DNA of 64,000 nt. Origin: CBDFKV01 sp965249035 (GTDB taxonomy: Bacteria > Pseudomonadota > Gammaproteobacteria > Arenicellales > Poriferihabitantaceae). Of the stretch, positions 25,632 to 34,408 are shown piece after piece. The notes under the pieces are model-generated. The model saw nothing but the letters and a program-made list of their open reading frames with translations. It had not been told where the DNA came from and did not search any database. Position numbers and translations under genes: made by a program. How positions within the stretch are numbered: position 1 is the stretch's first letter; each line of letters begins with the position of its first letter. The stretch is taken from assembly GCA_965249035.1 (NCBI GenBank), contig CBDFKV010000003.1, positions 1 to 64,000 on the forward strand, given 5' to 3'.

Positions 25632-26343
25632 CCCAAAAACCCTGCTAATCGTCGATGACGAAACCGATATACAGCGATTAATTGAGCGGTTTTTTACCCG
25701 GCAGGGGTTCAAGGTATTGCGCGCCGGTTCCGGTGCTGAAATGTTCCCGCTGCTGGCGACGCAGCCGGTTGATGTGGTACTTTTAGATGTCTGTCTACCC
25801 GGTCAATCCGGTTTCGAGTTATTGCCACAAATCAAACAAGCCTATCACGCTGCGGTGATCATGTTGACCAGCCAAGGTGATACTGATCAACGCGTTGCTG
25901 GCCTCACCCAAGGTGCGGACGATTATCTACCAAAACCGTTTGATCTGGCTGAATTACACGCACGCATCATCGCCGTTTTGCGCCGCTACGACAGCACCGC
26001 TAACAACCCCCTTACTGCGAACCGCTATCAGTTCGCCGAATTCACTCTGGATGCACCCACTCGCCAGTTGATCGATGCCAAAGGCCGAGACATTAAGCTT
26101 ACCCCCGCGGAATACGACCTGTTGTTGGTGTTCCTCAAAAATGCCGGCGTAGTGCTAGACCGAGACTTTTTAATGCTCCACACCCGTGGTCGGGTCAGCA
26201 GTGCCTATGACCGTACCATTGATGTCCGCCTGAGCCAGCTGCGCAAAAAACTACGCACCAACGCCACAACGCCGCTGGCGTTCACGACCATTCGTGGCGG
26301 CGGGTATATGCTCGAATGTGACGTTAAGACGGCTGAATCATAG
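25624..26343 (+). CDS. OmpR-family response regulator
   Basis: A 239-residue two-domain regulator. The receiver has LLIVDDETD, VVLLDVCLPGQSG (phospho-acceptor Asp), VIMLTSQGD and DDYLPKPF. The DNA-binding winged helix has IKLTPAEYDLLLVFLKNAGVVLDRDFLM, TRGRVSSAYDRTIDVRLSQLRKKL and FTTIRGGGYML. Translation starts with GTG inside the end of the kinase gene, so the two are coupled and are almost certainly partners. Confidence 0.92.
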   Translation: MVNPKTLLIVDDETDIQRLIERFFTRQGFKVLRAGSGAEMFPLLATQPVDVVLLDVCLPGQSGFELLPQIKQAYHAAVIMLTSQGDTDQRVAGLTQGADDYLPKPFDLAELHARIIAVLRRYDSTANNPLTANRYQFAEFTLDAPTRQLIDAKGRDIKLTPAEYDLLLVFLKNAGVVLDRDFLMLHTRGRVSSAYDRTIDVRLSQLRKKLRTNATTPLAFTTIRGGGYMLECDVKTAES

Positions 26344-26373
26344 TCAATCAGCTAACTAAGGCTAACAAGAACA

Positions 26374-27300
26374 CTACATCGTTTGGATCACTATTAAGAT
26401 CACGGGTAAGGTCAGCGCGGCCAAGAGGGTTTGAATCGTGATGATTTGTGCCATCGTTTCTGGGTCGCCGCCCATTTGGCTAGCGAGCACATACGATGAC
26501 ATCGCTGCAGGCATACCCGCATAGATCAAAAACATCCATGCAAATTCGCGATCAAACGGGATTAGCCGATAAATGAGGTAGCACAACACCGGCGACAGAA
26601 TTAAGCGTGCAAAGGTGGATAGGCCAATCGCCAGACCCTTGCTGGGAATTGACCTAAGGCGCAAGCTCGCACCAACTGCCAACAAGGCCAACGGCAAACC
26701 ACTTTTGCCCAAAAAGCGTAGCGCTTCGAGCAGCGCGATTGGCAATGAGTAAGGTGATACGCTCGCAGCCACACCCAAAAGTGTTGCGAGAATCAGCGGG
26801 TTTTGTATGAATTGGACCGACAGCCGTTTGGGCTGCATTTCAGCATCCGGCGAGTCGCCATAGCGCGCTAGTACGCTGACGCTAACCAAGTTATTGAATA
26901 GCACCGCAAAAGCAATCGTTAACGCCATCAGGGCAACACCATTTTCGGGTAGCAACCATGCAGCGATGACGATGGCTATCAACGTGTTACCACGAACAGC
27001 GCCCTGAAACATCGCGGTGAAGGTAGCGGGCCGAATACTGGGGACTCTAAAGGCAATCAACTGCACAGCACCGGCAATACTGACAGGCAATAGCACCGCT
27101 AATACCAGCCACTTGACCATACTGAGGTCCATGCTCGACTCAGCCAGACTGGAGAAAATCAAAGCAGGCAACAAGATGAAATACATCATCCGCTCAACGC
27201 CGATCCAGAAGTTTGCTTGTGGAAAATCTATCCGTCGCAAATACATACCTAGCGCGATCAGCAGATAAAGCGGCGTCAGGATATTTAGAACAACGGTCAT
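26374..27300 (-). CDS. AEC-family (auxin efflux carrier type) transporter
   Basis: A 308-residue membrane protein with about ten hydrophobic segments. Visible features are the short N-terminal helix, IGVERMMYFILLPALIFSSLAES, FRVPSIRPATFTAMFQGAVRGNTLIAI (the conserved GxxRxN in the first half), and PAAMSSYVLASQMGGDPETMAQIITIQTLLAALTLPV at the end, the typical AEC repeat. AEC members export auxins or carboxylates such as malate in bacteria; the substrate is unknown here. It is convergent with the response regulator gene. Confidence 0.88.
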   Translation of the reverse strand: MTVVLNILTPLYLLIALGMYLRRIDFPQANFWIGVERMMYFILLPALIFSSLAESSMDLSMVKWLVLAVLLPVSIAGAVQLIAFRVPSIRPATFTAMFQGAVRGNTLIAIVIAAWLLPENGVALMALTIAFAVLFNNLVSVSVLARYGDSPDAEMQPKRLSVQFIQNPLILATLLGVAASVSPYSLPIALLEALRFLGKSGLPLALLAVGASLRLRSIPSKGLAIGLSTFARLILSPVLCYLIYRLIPFDREFAWMFLIYAGMPAAMSSYVLASQMGGDPETMAQIITIQTLLAALTLPVILIVIQTM

Positions 27301-27394
27301 CGAATCATGCTGGGCGTATTATTGGACGTAATCATACCCCGAATTAACACTGGTTAAGAAACACTTTCAAGCCACTCCCGCCAAGTTCTTCCCA

Positions 27395-27421
27395 ATAAAA
27401 AACCCGGCACACGGCCGGGCT
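27395..27421 (-). terminator. Intrinsic terminator of sodB
   Basis: Read on the minus strand, GCCCGGC and GCCGGGT form a GC-rich stem with a short CGTGT loop, followed directly by TTTTTTATT. It lies 25 nt after the sodB stop codon. Confidence 0.9.
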
Positions 27422-27445
27422 TCTCTGAATCGTTGGTAGATCGTC

Positions 27446-28030
27446 CTAGGCGCTATAGTTACCCGCGACAAAGTCCCAATTGACCAAACCCCAGAATCCT
27501 TCGACGTAAGCTGGGCGAGCATTGCGCTTATCGACATAATAAGCGTGCTCCCACACGTCAATCGTCAGCACCGGCTTTTGACCTGCTGTGAGCGGGCAAC
27601 CGGCGTTGCTGGTGTTGACGATCTCAATAGAGCCATCACTGTTTTGCACCAACCAGGTCCAACCAGAACCAAAATTAGTCACCGCAGAAGTCGAGAACTG
27701 CTCCTTGAACTCAGCAAAAGAACCAAAGGTGCTGCTGATCGCCTCCGCTAGCGCGCCGCTGGGTTCGCCGCCCGCGTCCGGGCCCATGCAATTAAAATAG
27801 AACGTGTGGTTCCACACTTGGGCAGCGTTATTAAACATGCCGCCAGCCGGTGCGCCTTTAACAATCTCTTCCAATGATGCCTTTTCAAACTCGGTGCCAG
27901 CAATCAGATTATTTAAGTTAGTGACGTAAGCCTGGTGGTGCTTATCGTGATGATAGTCCAGCGTTTCAGCAGAAATGGTCGGCTCAAGCGCATCTTTAGC
28001 GTAGGGTAATGGAGGTAATTCGTGTGTCAT
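27446..28030 (-). CDS. sodB: Superoxide dismutase, Fe type
   Basis: A 194-residue dismutase that turns superoxide into peroxide and oxygen. Metal ligands are seen in YHHDKHH (His27), WNHTFYF (His near 74) and DVWEHAYY (Asp and His). The residues AQVWNHTF and NTSNAGCPLT and the short N-terminus without signal peptide match the cytoplasmic iron enzyme. It stands alone with its own terminator. A 399-nt gene-free stretch lies between it and the next gene upstream. Confidence 0.97.
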   Translation of the reverse strand: MTHELPPLPYAKDALEPTISAETLDYHHDKHHQAYVTNLNNLIAGTEFEKASLEEIVKGAPAGGMFNNAAQVWNHTFYFNCMGPDAGGEPSGALAEAISSTFGSFAEFKEQFSTSAVTNFGSGWTWLVQNSDGSIEIVNTSNAGCPLTAGQKPVLTIDVWEHAYYVDKRNARPAYVEGFWGLVNWDFVAGNYSA

Positions 28031-28429
28031 GATAGTTCCAATTTATGAGTTTATTGGCCGATTCATAGGAATCGAGCAGGAATCCGATAAATGCGCCCAG
28101 CCCACCGCACCTATCTGGGCAAAAAGCCGACGCTGTCTATTAGGCCGCCGACTACGCGGCACTAATCTCAATAAAATATCGGTCTTATCTAACAAGTTTC
28201 AAGAGGCTGATCTAAGCCTGTAATTCTGCAACTCATGTCCAAAGTGGTGCCATCAGCCACCAACGGTGTGGATATTCTACCGGGATTTGCACGCCTATTT
28301 GACTGGCCTAATTGTTGCACTAATTCCAAATATAGGCGATTTGTTGCCAATTTTTAGAAAATTAGCAGGAATAAACACCGCCTAAATGGCTACAATTCGG
28401 CGTAATTCGCCATTTAGAGTCCCTCTGAT
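28031..28429. promoter_or_regulatory. Gene-free region upstream of sodB and of ABC system 3, with an inverted repeat
   Basis: No gene or RNA family is recognised in these 399 bases, which separate divergent sodB and the third importer operon. The only strong structure is a perfect 9-bp inverted repeat (CTAAATGGC at 28382-28390, GCCATTTAG at 28409-28417). It encloses an 18-nt loop that holds a smaller AATT...AATT dyad, and it ends 12 nt before the TTG start of the first transporter gene. It may be an operator or an RNA hairpin near the ribosome site. Confidence 0.45.
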
Positions 28430-29206
28430 TTGAGCCAAATATTAGAAGTCCGCAATCTCAACAAAGCATTTGGAAAGCTCAGCGTCATCAACGATTGCAG
28501 CTTGTCGGTAGAGAAAGGTAGTATCACCGGATTGATCGGCCCCAATGGTGCGGGCAAAACCACGCTGTTCAACTTAGTCGCTGGTGTCTTCCCACCCGAT
28601 AGCGGTGAAATCATCTATGACGGTGAAGATATTACTGCTACTCCTCCCGAAGCGCTATTTCATAAAGGCCTGTTGCGAACCTTTCAAATCGCGCACGAAT
28701 TCTCGAACCTGACAGCACTCGAAAATTTGATGATGGTGCCCGCTGATCAAAGCGGTGAAACCATCACATCGGTATGGTTGAAGCCTGGCTTAGTTCGCAG
28801 TGAAGAGGAAGCAGTCCGGCAAAAAGCCCACGATGTGATCGATTTTCTAAAACTTGGGCACGTCAAAAATGAATTGGCGGGTAATCTTTCGGGTGGACAA
28901 AAAAAACTACTAGAACTCGGTCGTACCGTCATGGTCGATGCCAAATTGGTCTTACTCGATGAAGTGGCCGCCGGCGTTAACCGCACCCTACTACAGGATT
29001 TGGTCAGCAACATTGAGCGACTCAACCAAGAGCTGGGCTACACTTTTTTTGTCATCGAACACGACATGGAAATGATTGCCCGCTTGTGCTCGCCCATTAT
29101 CGTCATGGCAGAAGGGCGTGAAATGGTCACTGGCAGCATCGAACAAATCCGGGCGAACCCCGAAGTGGTCGCAGCCTATTTTGGCGGCGGCAAGGTGGAA
29201 TCATAA
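28430..29206 (+). CDS. HAAT ABC transporter ATPase, LivG type (system 3)
   Basis: A 258-residue ATPase with Walker A GPNGAGKTT, signature LSGGQKKLLELGRTVM, LVLLDEVAAGVN and FFVIEHDMEMIARLC. The usual Walker B DEP reads DEV here. Translation starts with TTG: a stop codon lies five codons upstream in frame and no ATG is close. It is the first gene of a four-gene operon (ATPase, ATPase, permease, permease) with 1-4 nt overlaps, so the genes are tightly coupled. Confidence 0.92.
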   Translation: MSQILEVRNLNKAFGKLSVINDCSLSVEKGSITGLIGPNGAGKTTLFNLVAGVFPPDSGEIIYDGEDITATPPEALFHKGLLRTFQIAHEFSNLTALENLMMVPADQSGETITSVWLKPGLVRSEEEAVRQKAHDVIDFLKLGHVKNELAGNLSGGQKKLLELGRTVMVDAKLVLLDEVAAGVNRTLLQDLVSNIERLNQELGYTFFVIEHDMEMIARLCSPIIVMAEGREMVTGSIEQIRANPEVVAAYFGGGKVES

Positions 29207-29910
29207 TGTTACTAAAAGTTACTGACCTAGTCGCGGGATACGGCGATAACGCGCCGATTTTGAATAACACCCAACTTGCACTGGATAAGGGCCAAATTGG
29301 CGTGATCGTCGGCCCTAATGGTGCGGGCAAATCAACCCTACTAAAATCCATTTTTGGCCTACTCCATATTCACAGCGGCACGATCAAAGTGAAAGGTGCT
29401 GATGTCGTCGGTCTCCGCGCTGACCAATTGGTACAATTTGGTTTATCGTTTGTGCCTCAGGAATTCAACGTTTTTCAATCGATGACGGTTGAAGAAAATC
29501 TCGAAATGGGTGCATTCATCCGCAAGGACGATATCTCATCCATGATCGAGAAAGTCTATCATTACTTCCCACCGCTGAAAGATAAGCGCAAACAACCAGC
29601 CGGTGAGCTGTCCGGGGGCCAGCGGCAAATGGTGGCGATGGGCCGCGCTTTAATGGTTAGCCCGACTTTATTATTGCTAGATGAACCCACTGCGGGCTTA
29701 TCCCCTTTGTTTATGGAAAAGATTTTCGAGCGCATCCTTGCCGTCAACGATGCCGGCGTCACCGTGCTGATGGTCGAACAACACGCCAAACAAGCGCTTG
29801 AAATCGCTGACATGGGTTACGTTCTGGTTTCTGGCGAAAACGCCTATACCGATACCGGCGCGGCATTGCTTGCTGACGCCGAAGTCGCTAAAAGTTTCCT
29901 CGGGGGCTGA
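29206..29910 (+). CDS. HAAT ABC transporter ATPase, LivF type (system 3)
   Basis: A 234-residue ATPase with Walker A GPNGAGKST, LSGGQRQMVAMGRALM, LLLLDEPTAGLSPLF and VLMVEQHAKQAL. It starts on the last base of the preceding ATPase gene, a coupled arrangement. The two together would form the heterodimeric motor of system 3. Confidence 0.93.
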   Translation: MLLKVTDLVAGYGDNAPILNNTQLALDKGQIGVIVGPNGAGKSTLLKSIFGLLHIHSGTIKVKGADVVGLRADQLVQFGLSFVPQEFNVFQSMTVEENLEMGAFIRKDDISSMIEKVYHYFPPLKDKRKQPAGELSGGQRQMVAMGRALMVSPTLLLLDEPTAGLSPLFMEKIFERILAVNDAGVTVLMVEQHAKQALEIADMGYVLVSGENAYTDTGAALLADAEVAKSFLGG

Positions 29911-29911
29911 T

Positions 29912-30916
29912 ATGAACGAGCTTATTTTCTTTATCAATAAAGTCATCATTTCCGGCGCGGCGATAGGCTCCATCTACGCAATGGGAGCGGTTGGTATTAC
30001 GCTGGTTTTCAGCATTCTGCGCTTCGCCCATTTCGCTCACGGCGATTTAATGACGCTGGGCGCCTTCTTTGCCTTCGCGCTAACCGTGATGTTTCCTGGG
30101 GCGGGTCAATTCGTAGGTTTGCCGACCGGCTTTGTGATGTTGCCGGTGGCGATGGCGCTGACCGCGGTCGTCGCTGTCTTGCTGGATAGAGCCTTTTACA
30201 AACCCTTGCGCGAAAACAACGTCAAACCCGTAGTGATGGTGATGGCATCGATCGGTGTCACTTTGATGCTGCAAGGCTTGATCCGTTTATTCGGTGGCAC
30301 TGAATCGCGTCATTTCTTTTTCGCTGAAAGCAAAGATATTTTTCGATTTTCGCTGCCCTTTGAATCCGCCCAACGAAAAATTACGGTTACCGAGCCGCAG
30401 ATTTTATTATTAGTATTTACCGTCCTTTCGGTGCTAGCGCTGCACTACATTTTAAACCGCACCAAGCTCGGTAAAGCCATGCGCGCGGTATCTGATAATC
30501 CTGACTTAGCACAAGTGTCTGGAATCAATACCCAACGCGTAGTCACCGTTACTTGGCTCATCGCTGGCTCACTCGCCGCCGCCGCTGGGATTTTGCTATC
30601 GTTGGATGTGTCGCTAAAACCCGACCTTAGCTTTAATCTTTTATTGCCGATTTTCGCTGCTGCCATTGTCGGCGGTGTAGGCCATCCCTACGGCGCTATC
30701 GTCGGTGGCTATGTGGTCGGCTTTGCTGAAACCCTCGCTATATTCAATTGGTCGATCCTATTGCGTCCGATCAGCCACTGGTTTCCGGAATGGATTGAAA
30801 TCCCGCGCAACCTCGCTTTTGTCCCGACCGAATACAAACTGACGGTGCCTTTTTTCATTCTGGTGGTCATCCTTATCTGGCGCCCGACCGGCATCTTTAA
30901 AGGGAAAGTACTATGA
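29912..30916 (+). CDS. HAAT ABC transporter permease, LivH type (system 3)
   Basis: A 334-residue permease. The ATG at 29912 is used since the first hydrophobic helix begins there; a longer open frame overlaps the ATPase gene and has no family match. Motifs: GSIYAMGAVGITLVFSILRFAHFAHGDLMTLGAFFAF, LGKAMRAVSDNPDLAQVSGINTQRV and AIVGGVGHPYGAIVGGYVVGFAETL. It overlaps the LivM-type gene by 4 nt. Confidence 0.93.
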   Translation: MNELIFFINKVIISGAAIGSIYAMGAVGITLVFSILRFAHFAHGDLMTLGAFFAFALTVMFPGAGQFVGLPTGFVMLPVAMALTAVVAVLLDRAFYKPLRENNVKPVVMVMASIGVTLMLQGLIRLFGGTESRHFFFAESKDIFRFSLPFESAQRKITVTEPQILLLVFTVLSVLALHYILNRTKLGKAMRAVSDNPDLAQVSGINTQRVVTVTWLIAGSLAAAAGILLSLDVSLKPDLSFNLLLPIFAAAIVGGVGHPYGAIVGGYVVGFAETLAIFNWSILLRPISHWFPEWIEIPRNLAFVPTEYKLTVPFFILVVILIWRPTGIFKGKVL

Positions 30917-32175
30917 GCCATCGTAAAGAAATCATCCTGGTCACTCTGGCGTTGGTGTTAATCGCTGCGGTGTTCACGTCGCTTGGTGCGGCTTTCGGTT
31001 TGCGTATGCTGGCAGAAATTGCTTGCTACAGCATCATTGCGCTGGGCTTATCGATTCAATGGGGCTACGCTGGCCTGTTTAACGCTGGGATCATGGGATT
31101 TATCGCCATTGCCGGTTTTACTAGTATGCTGATCTCGTTCCCGATTAACCCCGCCTTCTGGCAGTCGCCACATGCCGCAGAGCTGGGTGGCTTGCTTCTT
31201 AAGCTCATCGTTGGCACCGCGATTATTGTATTAATCAAACGCTCTAAAGTGCTACTTGCAACCCCTAAAACCCGTAACTTGTTACTGGCCATCAGTATTG
31301 GTGTCACTTATCTGATGTTTGTCTCCGGGCTCAACCCAATCGCAGACAATATTGAGAAAACGGCAGGTTTTATTGGTGGTTTTGGTTTGCCTGTTTGGCT
31401 GGGCTGGGTCAGCGGTGGAGTTATTGCCGGTATTTTGGCCTGGTTTGTGGGCCATATTTGCCTAGGCTTACGCAGTGATTACCTTGCTATCGCCACGCTC
31501 GGCATCGCTGAAATCATTAAGGCGGTTCTGAAAAATGCCGACTGGTTAACGCATGGAACACTCACAGTCTCGCCATTACCTTGGCCGGTTCCCACCCCGG
31601 GTGAAATTGGCTTCATCGCTTCGCGTGCGATGTATTTGGCAGTGACCGCAGTTTTGATCGCCATCATCTTTTGGCTCTTGCAGCGCGCATACACTGCGCC
31701 TTGGGGGCGGATGATTCGGGCGATTCGGGACAATGAAATTTCTTCTGCTGCCATGGGCAAAGACGTTAATGGCCGGCGTCTGGAAGTCTTTGTGATCGGC
31801 TCAGTATTAATGGGCATTGGCGGCGCAGCACTGGTTACATTTAACGGTATATTTGATCCCTCGGGCTTCCTGCCACTGCATCACACTTTTCTGATTTGGG
31901 TAATGGTCATCCTGGGCGGCGCGGGCAATAATCTCGGCACCTTGATCGGCGCCATCGTTGTTTATGTGGTTTGGGTGATGTCAGAGCCGGCCACGCTGGT
32001 GGTATTTGAAGGGATCAGGCAACTCGGCGCCAGTTGGTTTGACTGGCAAGCACCCAACGACTTTGACAGCCGCGCGCTGCAAATGCGGGTTTTCCTTATT
32101 GGCCTAACGATTACTCTAGTGCTGCGCTTTGCGCCTAATGGCATCCTTCCTGAGAAAATACCGAAACATCATTAA
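30913..32175 (+). CDS. HAAT ABC transporter permease, LivM type, long form (system 3)
   Basis: A 420-residue permease, longer than usual (about 320-360). The extra part is an insertion of about 60-70 residues after the first helices (LIKRSKVLLATPKTRNLLLAIS...), holding two more hydrophobic segments. LivM motifs: YSIIALGLSIQWGYAGLFNAGIMGFIAI, APWGRMIRAIRDNEISSAAMGKDVNGRRLEVFVIGS and VILGGAGNNLGTLIGAIVV. Two hairpins follow the stop codon. No binding protein gene is in the operon; one lies downstream on the other strand. Confidence 0.92.
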   Translation: MSHRKEIILVTLALVLIAAVFTSLGAAFGLRMLAEIACYSIIALGLSIQWGYAGLFNAGIMGFIAIAGFTSMLISFPINPAFWQSPHAAELGGLLLKLIVGTAIIVLIKRSKVLLATPKTRNLLLAISIGVTYLMFVSGLNPIADNIEKTAGFIGGFGLPVWLGWVSGGVIAGILAWFVGHICLGLRSDYLAIATLGIAEIIKAVLKNADWLTHGTLTVSPLPWPVPTPGEIGFIASRAMYLAVTAVLIAIIFWLLQRAYTAPWGRMIRAIRDNEISSAAMGKDVNGRRLEVFVIGSVLMGIGGAALVTFNGIFDPSGFLPLHHTFLIWVMVILGGAGNNLGTLIGAIVVYVVWVMSEPATLVVFEGIRQLGASWFDWQAPNDFDSRALQMRVFLIGLTITLVLRFAPNGILPEKIPKHH

Positions 32176-32241
32176 TCAGGATTACTTGAATCAAGCCAAG
32201 CAATCCTGATAGTGGAAAAGGTCTGAATCACTCAGACTTTC
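32175..32241. terminator. Two hairpins between convergent genes
   Basis: The first hairpin pairs ATCAGGATT with AATCCTGAT (32175-32210), with an inner CTTG/CAAG stem. The second pairs GTCTGA with TCAGAC (32221-32237) and is followed by TTT. They separate the system 3 operon from the convergent lipoprotein gene and probably end both transcripts. Confidence 0.6.
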
Positions 32242-32268
32242 AAACGTAGAAACAAAAAAATATACGAT

Positions 32269-32781
32269 CTAGCGTATTAAATGCGCAACAGCCTCATTCG
32301 CTGATACCGTAGTGGTCTGGGCCCTAGATTGACTCTTATCCGCCCGGAACGTTCCTTTAGAGACAATGTTTATTGACACACCCCCTCTGGAGCAAGTTGC
32401 AGTACCTTTGCCGCTGCCTGAAGCCACTGAACCCTCAATGGCGCCCACAAAGCTATCAGATCCTTTGCAGTAGATTCCGTCTTCGGTTCCTGAATACGCC
32501 CAGCTTACGTTGAAGTTTTTCCCATTTCTAGTGCCTTTCCCTGAAGCGCCCCCGCCTGAAGGATCGACACCATCAGATACAGACACATTATTGCCCTTTA
32601 CCGTAATGATGATACGGATTGCACTTGTTTTTGGAGAAATCCCCGGGGTTGATAATGTTGCATTATAGACGCCGCTATAAACGCCATCCAGCTCATTGCC
32701 ACCACCTGAGTTTGACCCACCACCGCCACAAGCATTTAATAACATTGCAGCAAACAGACCTACTAATAACCCTTTCTTCAT
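32269..32781 (-). CDS. Small secreted lipoprotein of unknown function
   Basis: A 170-residue protein with a lipoprotein signal (MKKGLLVGLFAAMLLNACGGGG, cysteine at 18) and then a glycine/serine spacer. The mature part is rich in glycine, serine and threonine and looks like a beta-rich domain (GVYSGVYNATL, IRIIITVKGNNVSVSDG, GTATCSRGGVSINIVSKGTF). Two further cysteines may form a disulfide. I do not recognise the family. It follows the binding-protein gene on the same strand, but a strong terminator lies between them. Confidence 0.75.
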   Translation of the reverse strand: MKKGLLVGLFAAMLLNACGGGGSNSGGGNELDGVYSGVYNATLSTPGISPKTSAIRIIITVKGNNVSVSDGVDPSGGGASGKGTRNGKNFNVSWAYSGTEDGIYCKGSDSFVGAIEGSVASGSGKGTATCSRGGVSINIVSKGTFRADKSQSRAQTTTVSANEAVAHLIR

Positions 32782-32870
32782 TTTTATTACTCCTTAGTTA
32801 AACCCTTTTATAGTGAGGGCTTATATTAGCGTAACTCTATTTTCTGCGATACCCTTTCCTGTAAAATTAA

Positions 32871-32895
32871 AAACCCGGGCAATTGCCCGGGTTTT
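32871..32895. terminator. Bidirectional intrinsic terminator
   Basis: A perfect inverted repeat AAACCCGGGCAA / TTGCCCGGGTTT with flanking A and T runs lies 25 nt after the stop of the system 3-type binding-protein gene. Confidence 0.9.
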
Positions 32896-32919
32896 CTTTA
32901 CTGCGAGTGAAGGTTGGTC

Positions 32920-34131
32920 TTATTTAATCTGACCTATCTCAACAAACTTACCGTCTTTAACCAGCATTTCAGTGATAACCCCAGGCACATCACCTGCTGC
33001 ATCGAACTCATGGTTGCCTGACGCACCTTGATAATCAACGTCATTGCCCGCCTTAATCGCAGCCACTGCTTTTTCCCACTCACCCGGCAAAATCACATCA
33101 CCCGGAGCAGAAGCAACGCCACGTACTTCCTTGGCAATCGCAGCGCGATCTGCGCTACCCGCTTTTTCTGCCGCCAGTGCCAAAATAAACGCTGCGTCAT
33201 AAGCTTGCGCAGAAAAGACCGCCTTTGGATCCATACCTGCATCGGTAGCCTGCTGGTTAAAAAGTTTGGTGCCATTCAGCTCTGGAGTGCCTGGCTTGGT
33301 GGCAATCATGCCTTCCAGTTGCTCAGCGCCAATTGCTTCGGCCAGCTTATCACCGACCATACCATCACCACCCACAAAGCGGGTGAAGTCGCCACTTTCT
33401 AATGCCTGACGAATGATGGATTGACCTGAGCCGTCGGCATAAGCTAGCACCACCAGCGTTTGTACGCCAGTTGATGCCAGTGAGCCCAACTCGGCCCGAT
33501 AATCGCCTTTCCCGTCTTCATGCGCTTCGCTAGCAGCGACTTTACCGCCTGCTTTTTCATATGCAGCGGCCAGTGCTTCGCCAAAGCCTTTACCATAGTC
33601 GTTATTGACGTAAGTAATCGCGACTTCGTCGATACCTTTGGCCATCAACATTTTGGCCATCATTTCACCTTGAAAAGAATCAGATGGGGCCGTACGAAAC
33701 ACCAAATCATTGTCATCCAGGTCGGTCAACGCGGGTGAGGTCGCGGAAGGCGAAATCAATGGAACGCCACCAGGAATAGCGGCATTGTTCGCTGCAGCAA
33801 TGGTTGCGCCGGAACACATCGGCCCCACTATCGCACTGACTTTTTCGGAATTAACCATACGATCTGCAACATTGGTTGCAGCCGTGGCGTCTGCACAGGT
33901 GCTATCGCCCTTCAAGAGCTCAATCTTGTTGTCGCCTAAAATGCCACCTTGCGCGTTGATTTGCTCAACGGCCAATTTGACACCTGCATAAATCGGTGGA
34001 GTTAAGCTTTCCAATGGGCCGGTAAAACCACCCAAGAATGCCATTTTTAAATCCTCTGCCTGTACCACGCCCGACCCAAATGTGCCGATAACTGCGCTTG
34101 CAATCAGGGTAGTTTTCAAACCTTTTCTCAT
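32920..34131 (-). CDS. HAAT-type solute-binding protein (probably system 3)
   Basis: A 403-residue exported protein with a signal peptide cleaved near GVVQAEDL. The type I fold is seen in LKMAFLGGFTGPLESLTPPIYAGVKLAVEQINAQGGILG, VSAIVGPMCSGATIAAANNAAIPGGVPLISPSATSPALTD and VAITYVNNDYGKGFGEALAAAYEKAGG. The SPSATSPALT segment is typical of amino-acid-binding members. It is transcribed toward the system 3 operon, alone and with its own terminator, so binding protein and pump would be made from separate transcripts. The ligand is unproven. Confidence 0.9.
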   Translation of the reverse strand: MRKGLKTTLIASAVIGTFGSGVVQAEDLKMAFLGGFTGPLESLTPPIYAGVKLAVEQINAQGGILGDNKIELLKGDSTCADATAATNVADRMVNSEKVSAIVGPMCSGATIAAANNAAIPGGVPLISPSATSPALTDLDDNDLVFRTAPSDSFQGEMMAKMLMAKGIDEVAITYVNNDYGKGFGEALAAAYEKAGGKVAASEAHEDGKGDYRAELGSLASTGVQTLVVLAYADGSGQSIIRQALESGDFTRFVGGDGMVGDKLAEAIGAEQLEGMIATKPGTPELNGTKLFNQQATDAGMDPKAVFSAQAYDAAFILALAAEKAGSADRAAIAKEVRGVASAPGDVILPGEWEKAVAAIKAGNDVDYQGASGNHEFDAAGDVPGVITEMLVKDGKFVEIGQIK

Positions 34132-34345
34132 GAAATATTCCTCAAATTTTTATCACTATAGTAGCTACTCAATAGACATTCTTTGAACTAGCCTACTGCT
34201 TGGCGATGCTGGGCATGCCATGCGCTAATTGTAGCTGATTTTCACGCTTAGGCGCAAAGCTGAACAAAATTGGCAAGCAGGCCAATCGCAAGTCGATTCC
34301 CGAAGCCACATTTTGGTTCATTTCTAGCCTACCTTTCGGCAATAA

Positions 34346-34374
34346 AAAACCCGCCGAAATCAGCGGGTTTTATC
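34346..34374 (-). terminator. Intrinsic terminator of rpoH
   Basis: On the minus strand AAAACCCGC and GCGGGTTTTTTATT pair over an 8-nt loop. It lies 35-65 nt after the rpoH stop codon. The forward strand also ends in TTTTAT. Confidence 0.85.
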
Positions 34375-34408
34375 TCTGCAAGTACGAGGTGCTTAAATCA
34401 TGGGTTAT

